Shown here in pieces: positions 54,131-57,158 of a DNA stretch of 57,158 bases. The notes under the pieces were generated by a model, which saw only the letters and a list, made by a program, of their open reading frames with translations, had not been told where the DNA came from and searched no databases. This DNA is from Microcystis viridis FACHB-1342 (GTDB taxonomy: Bacteria; Cyanobacteriota; Cyanobacteriia; Cyanobacteriales; Microcystaceae), in the NCBI RefSeq assembly GCF_014698335.1, contig NZ_JACJSV010000023.1, forward strand, positions 1 to 57,158, in the 5' to 3' direction. A program made the position numbers and the translations under genes. Position 1 is the first letter of the stretch. Every line of letters begins with the position of its first letter.

Positions 54131-54921
54131 AAATGGATAAAAATGAATGGATTAGTAGATTCGATGATTTAATTTGTAGTCCTTCGATTCGAGAGTTTTA
54201 TGGTGAAAGAGAGTTTTTTAATGTCGGTTATTGGCTCTCCCATACCCAAGATCAACAGGAAGCATCCTCTACTCTGATGGAGAAACTTTTAGAATTTATT
54301 CCCAACAAACAGGGAACAATTCTTGACGTTGGCTGAGGTTTAGGAGCAACTACCCATTATTTTCTCAAATATTATCCATTGACAGCAATTGTGGGGATTA
54401 ACATTTCTCCGACACAAATTGCCAGAAGTCTCTTGAATTTTCCCGAGGGTAAATTTCTGTTAATGGACGCGGTAGAGATGGATTTTGCCGATCATTCTTT
54501 TGAGCAAATTATTTGTGTAGAAGCGGCTTTTTATTTTAATACTAGACAGCAATTCCTCCGAGAAGCTTGGCGAGTATTAAAGCCGGGGGGAACCTTAATT
54601 CTCTCAGATCTGAGTTTTGCCACAACGGAACTTTTAGGGGATTGGACAGTTCCCCAAGCAAACACGGTCAAAGATAGGGCAGAGTATCAAAATCTTTATC
54701 AACAGGCAGGGTTTAAAGATGTTCAATTTGTCGAGGTGACGGAGGAGTGCTGGTTCAGACATTTTCGCCATCTTAAGTCTTGGTTAACAGAGGAATTGCA
54801 ATCAGGAAAATTAGACGAAGAGATCTATAATTTAAACATTAAGCCTCTGGATAATTTGCTAAGTTCCTCGGTCATAACTTATTGGTTAGTTGCTGCTCAA
54901 AAACCAGTCAATATGCTGTAA
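54121..54921 (+). pseudogene. SAM-dependent methyltransferase broken by an in-frame TGA
   Basis: Read as one frame, 54121-54921 encodes a class I methyltransferase of about 266 residues. The SAM motif would be ILDVG-x-GLGATTHYF, but codon 72 is TGA (54334-54336), where relatives usually have Cys (DVGCG). The frame stays open on both sides: DRAEYQNLYQQAGFKDV and WRVLKPGGTLILSDLS follow. A single base change from TGC or TGT explains it. The first ATG is at 54133; a GTG at 54121 is possible. The upstream fragment alone lacks the SAM site. Selenocysteine is very unlikely. It may once have served a biosynthetic pathway. Confidence 0.8.
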
Positions 54922-55045
54922 TAAGTAGGTAGATGTTAAAAATTGTCAGACACCCCTTTATTAAGGTAGCAGGGGGGATCGGCATCCCCCTTACCAAGGG
55001 GGGATTAAGGGGAGATCGAACCCAACATCTATCTTCGATTTAGTT
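54922..55045 (+). repeat. Family 3 dispersed repeat
   Basis: Starts AATAAGTAGGTAGATGTTAAAAA, then TTGTCAGACACCCC, with a CCCCCTTACCAAGGGGGG hairpin, and ends near CATCTATCTTCGATTTAG. It matches the 40316..40457 copy and separates the methyltransferase pseudogene from the SDR gene. Confidence 0.8.
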
Positions 55046-55078
55046 GTCAGTTTTTCTTGAATTTTTGGAGACAAAAAA

Positions 55079-55813
55079 ATGTTTGATTCCTTATCGGGTA
55101 AAAAAGTCGTTATTATTGGCGCAAGCTCCGGGATTGACCTAGCGATTGCTCAAAAATTGCTCTCCCTAGTGGCAAAAGTGGTGCTTTCCCATGCTTCTCA
55201 AGAGAAATTAGCTGCCGCCGTTGCCCTAATTTCCGGGGAGATTGAAGCTAAAACTGTTAATTTTTTACAAGAAGATTCTGTTAATACCTTTTTTGCAGAA
55301 ATTGGCAACTTTGACCATTTAGTAGTCACCTCTCTGGGAGACAGAAATATGCCGCGAGCCTTATTAACTGAAATGACCACAGAAACGGCCCGGGGAGGTA
55401 TGGAGAAATTCTGGGCAACCTTTTTAGCCGTGCGTAGCTCCCTGAAAACTTTGGCCAAGGACGGTTCTATTACCCTGACATCCAGCGTCACTATATTCAA
55501 ATATTCCAAAATGGGCGGAATTTCCGTCATAGCCGCCGCTAATAGTGCTGTAGCCGTATTTGGACGCGCCCTCGCCCTAGAAATCGCTCCTATTCGCGTT
55601 AACGTTGTTGCCCCCGGATTAATAGAAGATACAAGTATCTGGAGCAGTCAAGGTGATTCAGAACGCTCGGACTTGAGCAAATGGGCGGTTTCTGCCCTAC
55701 CTGTCGAACATTTAGGGCAACCCGAAGAAGTCGCCCTAGCAGTATTGAGTTTGATTATCAACCCCTATATGACAGGTGTGGTTTTACCTGTGGACGGTGG
55801 AGTTACTCTTTAA
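55079..55813 (+). CDS. SDR-family protein without classical catalytic residues
   Basis: A 244-residue short-chain dehydrogenase-like protein with GGAG as ribosome binding site. The nucleotide loop is IIGASSGIDLAIAQKLL, where Asp replaces the last Gly of GxxxGIG. The active site expected as YxxxK is ISVIAAANSAVAVFGRAL, so Tyr and Lys are absent. IRVNVVAPGLIED and the C-terminal TGVVLPVDGGVTL are typical. A group of SDRs (PRK07041-like) shares AAxN at this position, so it may be a real noncanonical subfamily rather than a dying gene. It follows the broken methyltransferase and a repeat. Substrate unknown. Confidence 0.82.
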   Translation: MFDSLSGKKVVIIGASSGIDLAIAQKLLSLVAKVVLSHASQEKLAAAVALISGEIEAKTVNFLQEDSVNTFFAEIGNFDHLVVTSLGDRNMPRALLTEMTTETARGGMEKFWATFLAVRSSLKTLAKDGSITLTSSVTIFKYSKMGGISVIAAANSAVAVFGRALALEIAPIRVNVVAPGLIEDTSIWSSQGDSERSDLSKWAVSALPVEHLGQPEEVALAVLSLIINPYMTGVVLPVDGGVTL

Positions 55814-56225
55814 AAGAAATGGTGAAAAAAGACCGACAAATCCTCGAGAACAAAAAATCTGGTGTCAGAGCAGAGGCTCTTCTGGTTTCTGTGTGGAAAC
55901 GAGGTCTATACTGATAGTTTCTTCGACAAAATAGTCCTAAAAGTGTTACCCGATAAGCATTTCACGATTCCATAAGCAAAAATTATCACACAAAGTCGAG
56001 AAGAGCCGAGCAGAAGAGCGAAAATAACAAAGTGAGCAGAAAAATGCAGGAAAATTAATAAGTACCCTATCCCTTATAGGGATATTTCTTAACAATTTTG
56101 TCAGTAAGCATTCTAACCCTTATCCTGACTTGATTTCAGTTTTTTCTTTGTCAGTAAGGGTGTCAACAAGGAATATTATAGATTGTTAACCGAGTCTTGA
56201 AAGCCCTGTGCTACAAAGGGTTAAA
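55814..56225. other. Accessory intergenic region with a MITE
   Basis: Contains the second 133-bp MITE (55875-56007). CAGAGCAGAGG and GAGCAGAAGAGCG flank it. TTATAGGGATATTTCTTAAC and similar AT-rich sequence follow. No gene was recognised. Confidence 0.5.
55875..56007 (+). mobile_element. 133-bp MITE, copy 2 (family 1)
   Basis: Starts GGCTCTTCTGGTTTCTGTGTG and ends CAAAGTCGAGAAGAGCC. The 7-base target GAGCAGA is duplicated (55868-55874 and 56008-56014). It is inverted relative to copy 1 and almost identical, indicating recent activity. Confidence 0.92.
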
Positions 56226-56355
56226 ATGTTAAGAAAGATGTGACTAATGGATAAGACCGTATTCATAGTGATAGAGAGAGAAACGGTATATTAGAGAGAT
56301 AATTTTTAATCTCTTCGGGTCTAATTCCCCGCCGCTCGCGGCGTATAATAGAAAA

Positions 56356-56939
56356 ATGAGTGAATACATCCATAAGAGCCATAATGTAAGTGTTTTGCTA
56401 TATCATTTAGTGTTCCCAGCCAAATATCGTAAAGCCGTTTTCGACGAACAGGTAGATAGCTTGTTGAAAGAAGTCTGTCTAGAGATGGAAAAACGATACG
56501 AGATCAAGTTTGTAGAAATTGGAGTGGATAAAGATCATGTGCATTTTCTGGTGCAATCAGTACCGACTTATAGTGTGACAAGGATCGTGACAATGATTAA
56601 AAGTATAACGGCGAGAGAAATTTTCAAAAAGTGTCCTCAAGTGAAAAAGCAGGGCTCTTCTGGTTTCTGTGTGGAAACGAGGTCTATACTGATAGTTTCT
56701 TCTGCAAAATAGTCTTAAAAGTCTTGTCCAGTAAGCATTTCACGATTCTATAAGCAAAACTTATCACACAAAGCCGAGAAGAGCCAAAGCAGTTGTGGGG
56801 AGGAGAGTTTTGGAGTGATGGATATTACGCAAGTACGGTAGGAAAGCATGGGGATGAAGGTATGATAGCGAGATATGTAAAAGAACAAGATAAAGAATAC
56901 CTGCAGCTACACCAAAATCTACAATTGAGTCTATTTTGA
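56356..56939 (+). pseudogene. tnpA: IS200-like transposase tnpA, interrupted by a MITE
   Basis: The left part (56356-56652) encodes 99 residues, including the HUH motif DKDHVHFLVQS. The frame then enters the MITE and stops at 56712. After removal of the MITE and one target copy, the frame resumes at 56793 (LWGGEFWSDGYYASTVG, IARYVKEQDKEYLQ) and ends at 56939, giving a normal 147-residue TnpA. The presumed nucleophilic Tyr (ARYVKEQ) lies beyond the insertion, so the truncated product should be inactive. An intact copy elsewhere could still move it. Confidence 0.92.
56653..56785 (+). mobile_element. 133-bp MITE, copy 3 (family 1), inside tnpA
   Basis: Ends GGCTCTTCT and AGAAGAGCC. The target AAAGCAG is duplicated (56646-56652 and 56786-56792). 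It differs from copies 1 and 2 at several positions (for example GTCTTGTCCAGTAAGC). Confidence 0.93.
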
Positions 56940-57011
56940 TTCTGATACCCCGTCCGCTTGCGGCGGGGTAGTTCATTTTTTTCACTACTACCGAATCACC
57001 ACCTTAAAATA

Positions 57012-57059
57012 ATTAAGTAGGTAGGTGTTAAAAGTTGTCAGACACCCCCCTTATCAAGC
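57012..57059 (+). repeat. Truncated family 3 repeat
   Basis: AATTAAGTAGGTAGGTGTTA, then AAAGTTGTCAGACACCCCCCTTATCAAG, matches the head of the family 3 copies. It is cut off where the 27-base inverted repeat begins at 57060. Confidence 0.75.
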
Positions 57060-57158
57060 TATCCATTAGTCACATCTTTCTTAACATAAAATTTGACAAA
57101 AAGAGAAAAGTGTGCAAGATGGCTCAAGGGGGTTCTATGGGGGGACTAATTTGATGAG

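Larger units (their letters stand above)
56285..56975 (+). mobile_element. IS200/IS605-family insertion sequence (interrupted)
   Basis: Limits are approximate. The left end has a hairpin around CCGCCGCTCGCGGCG (56329-56343); the right end has TACCCCGTCCGC...GCGGCGGGGTA (56946-56970). Subterminal hairpins instead of terminal inverted repeats are usual for this family. It contains only tnpA, and that gene is split by a 133-bp MITE. Confidence 0.75.
56227..57086. repeat. 27-base perfect inverted repeat enclosing the IS200-like region
   Basis: TGTTAAGAAAGATGTGACTA (with ATGGATA) at 56227-56253 recurs as its exact reverse complement at 57060-57086. The pair encloses the transposase region. IS200 elements have no such long terminal repeats, so this is an independent structure. 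Confidence 0.85.

Noticed and set aside
54334-54336. TGA at a Cys position read as selenocysteine
   Set aside because: No selenocysteine insertion hairpin is evident next to it and cyanobacteria of this type are not known to use selenocysteine. A point mutation is simpler.
56764-56985. 73-codon minus-strand frame over the transposase end
   Set aside because: It covers the MITE end and the second half of tnpA, which has a recognisable frame on the plus strand.

Overview
The window looks like a bloom-forming cyanobacterium of the genus Microcystis. Evidence seen directly: HIP1 octamers (GCGATCGC) in several genes, many short palindromic elements (MITEs), heptanucleotide tandem repeats, a GUN4-domain protein, WD40 and AAA-like proteins, and a microviridin-type precursor. 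The genus assignment is inference; no rRNA or tRNA gene was seen.

Layout. 0.3-14.2 kb is mostly ordinary chromosome: a fused ECF-type ABC ATPase, EPSP synthase (aroA), a PrxQ-type peroxiredoxin, a tiny secreted peptide, an AAA-like ATPase, a WD40 protein, two GT4 glycosyltransferases, a DNA methyltransferase, a beta-lactamase-fold protein and 6-phosphogluconate dehydrogenase (gnd). 14.4-18.7 kb holds a GUN4/coiled-coil protein, a small hydrophobic protein and a LamG-DUF2235 hydrolase.

19-52 kb is a large nonribosomal-peptide locus in three arms. The left arm (minus strand, 31.8 to 19.0 kb) encodes a chorismate lyase, O-methyltransferase, cis-prenyltransferase, NRPS (A-NMT-PCP-C), class III aminotransferase, a small protein, a second O-methyltransferase, a thioester reductase and an ABC exporter. 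The middle arm (plus strand, 35.8-43.7 kb) encodes an acyl-AMP ligase, ACP, HemW-like radical SAM enzyme, sulfotransferase and NRPS (A-PCP-C). The right arm (minus strand, 52.0 to 43.8 kb) encodes a sulfotransferase, a ThDP enzyme, a second sulfotransferase, four tandem paralogs with a terpene-synthase-like motif, and a second thioester reductase. A LamG-sulfatase and a small membrane protein sit between the left and middle arms.

The gene set fits the aeruginoguanidine/microguanidine family known from Microcystis (recalled, not checked). It suggests a norephedrine-like route: chorismate to 4-hydroxybenzoate, loading on ACP, possible ring C-methylation, reduction to aldehyde, ThDP acyloin condensation with pyruvate, transamination to an aryl-hydroxypropylamine, and sulfation at up to three positions. 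The two NRPS modules probably add arginine-type residues. The cis-prenyltransferase and four paralogs would supply and attach, or cyclise, prenyl groups.

52.6-57.2 kb is accessory DNA: a third small hydrophobic protein, an orphan microviridin precursor (about 53.5 kb, minus), a methyltransferase gene broken by one in-frame TGA, an SDR-family protein lacking the usual catalytic residues, and an IS200-like transposase gene split by a 133-bp MITE. Three copies of that MITE, each with its own 7-bp target duplication, lie in this stretch.
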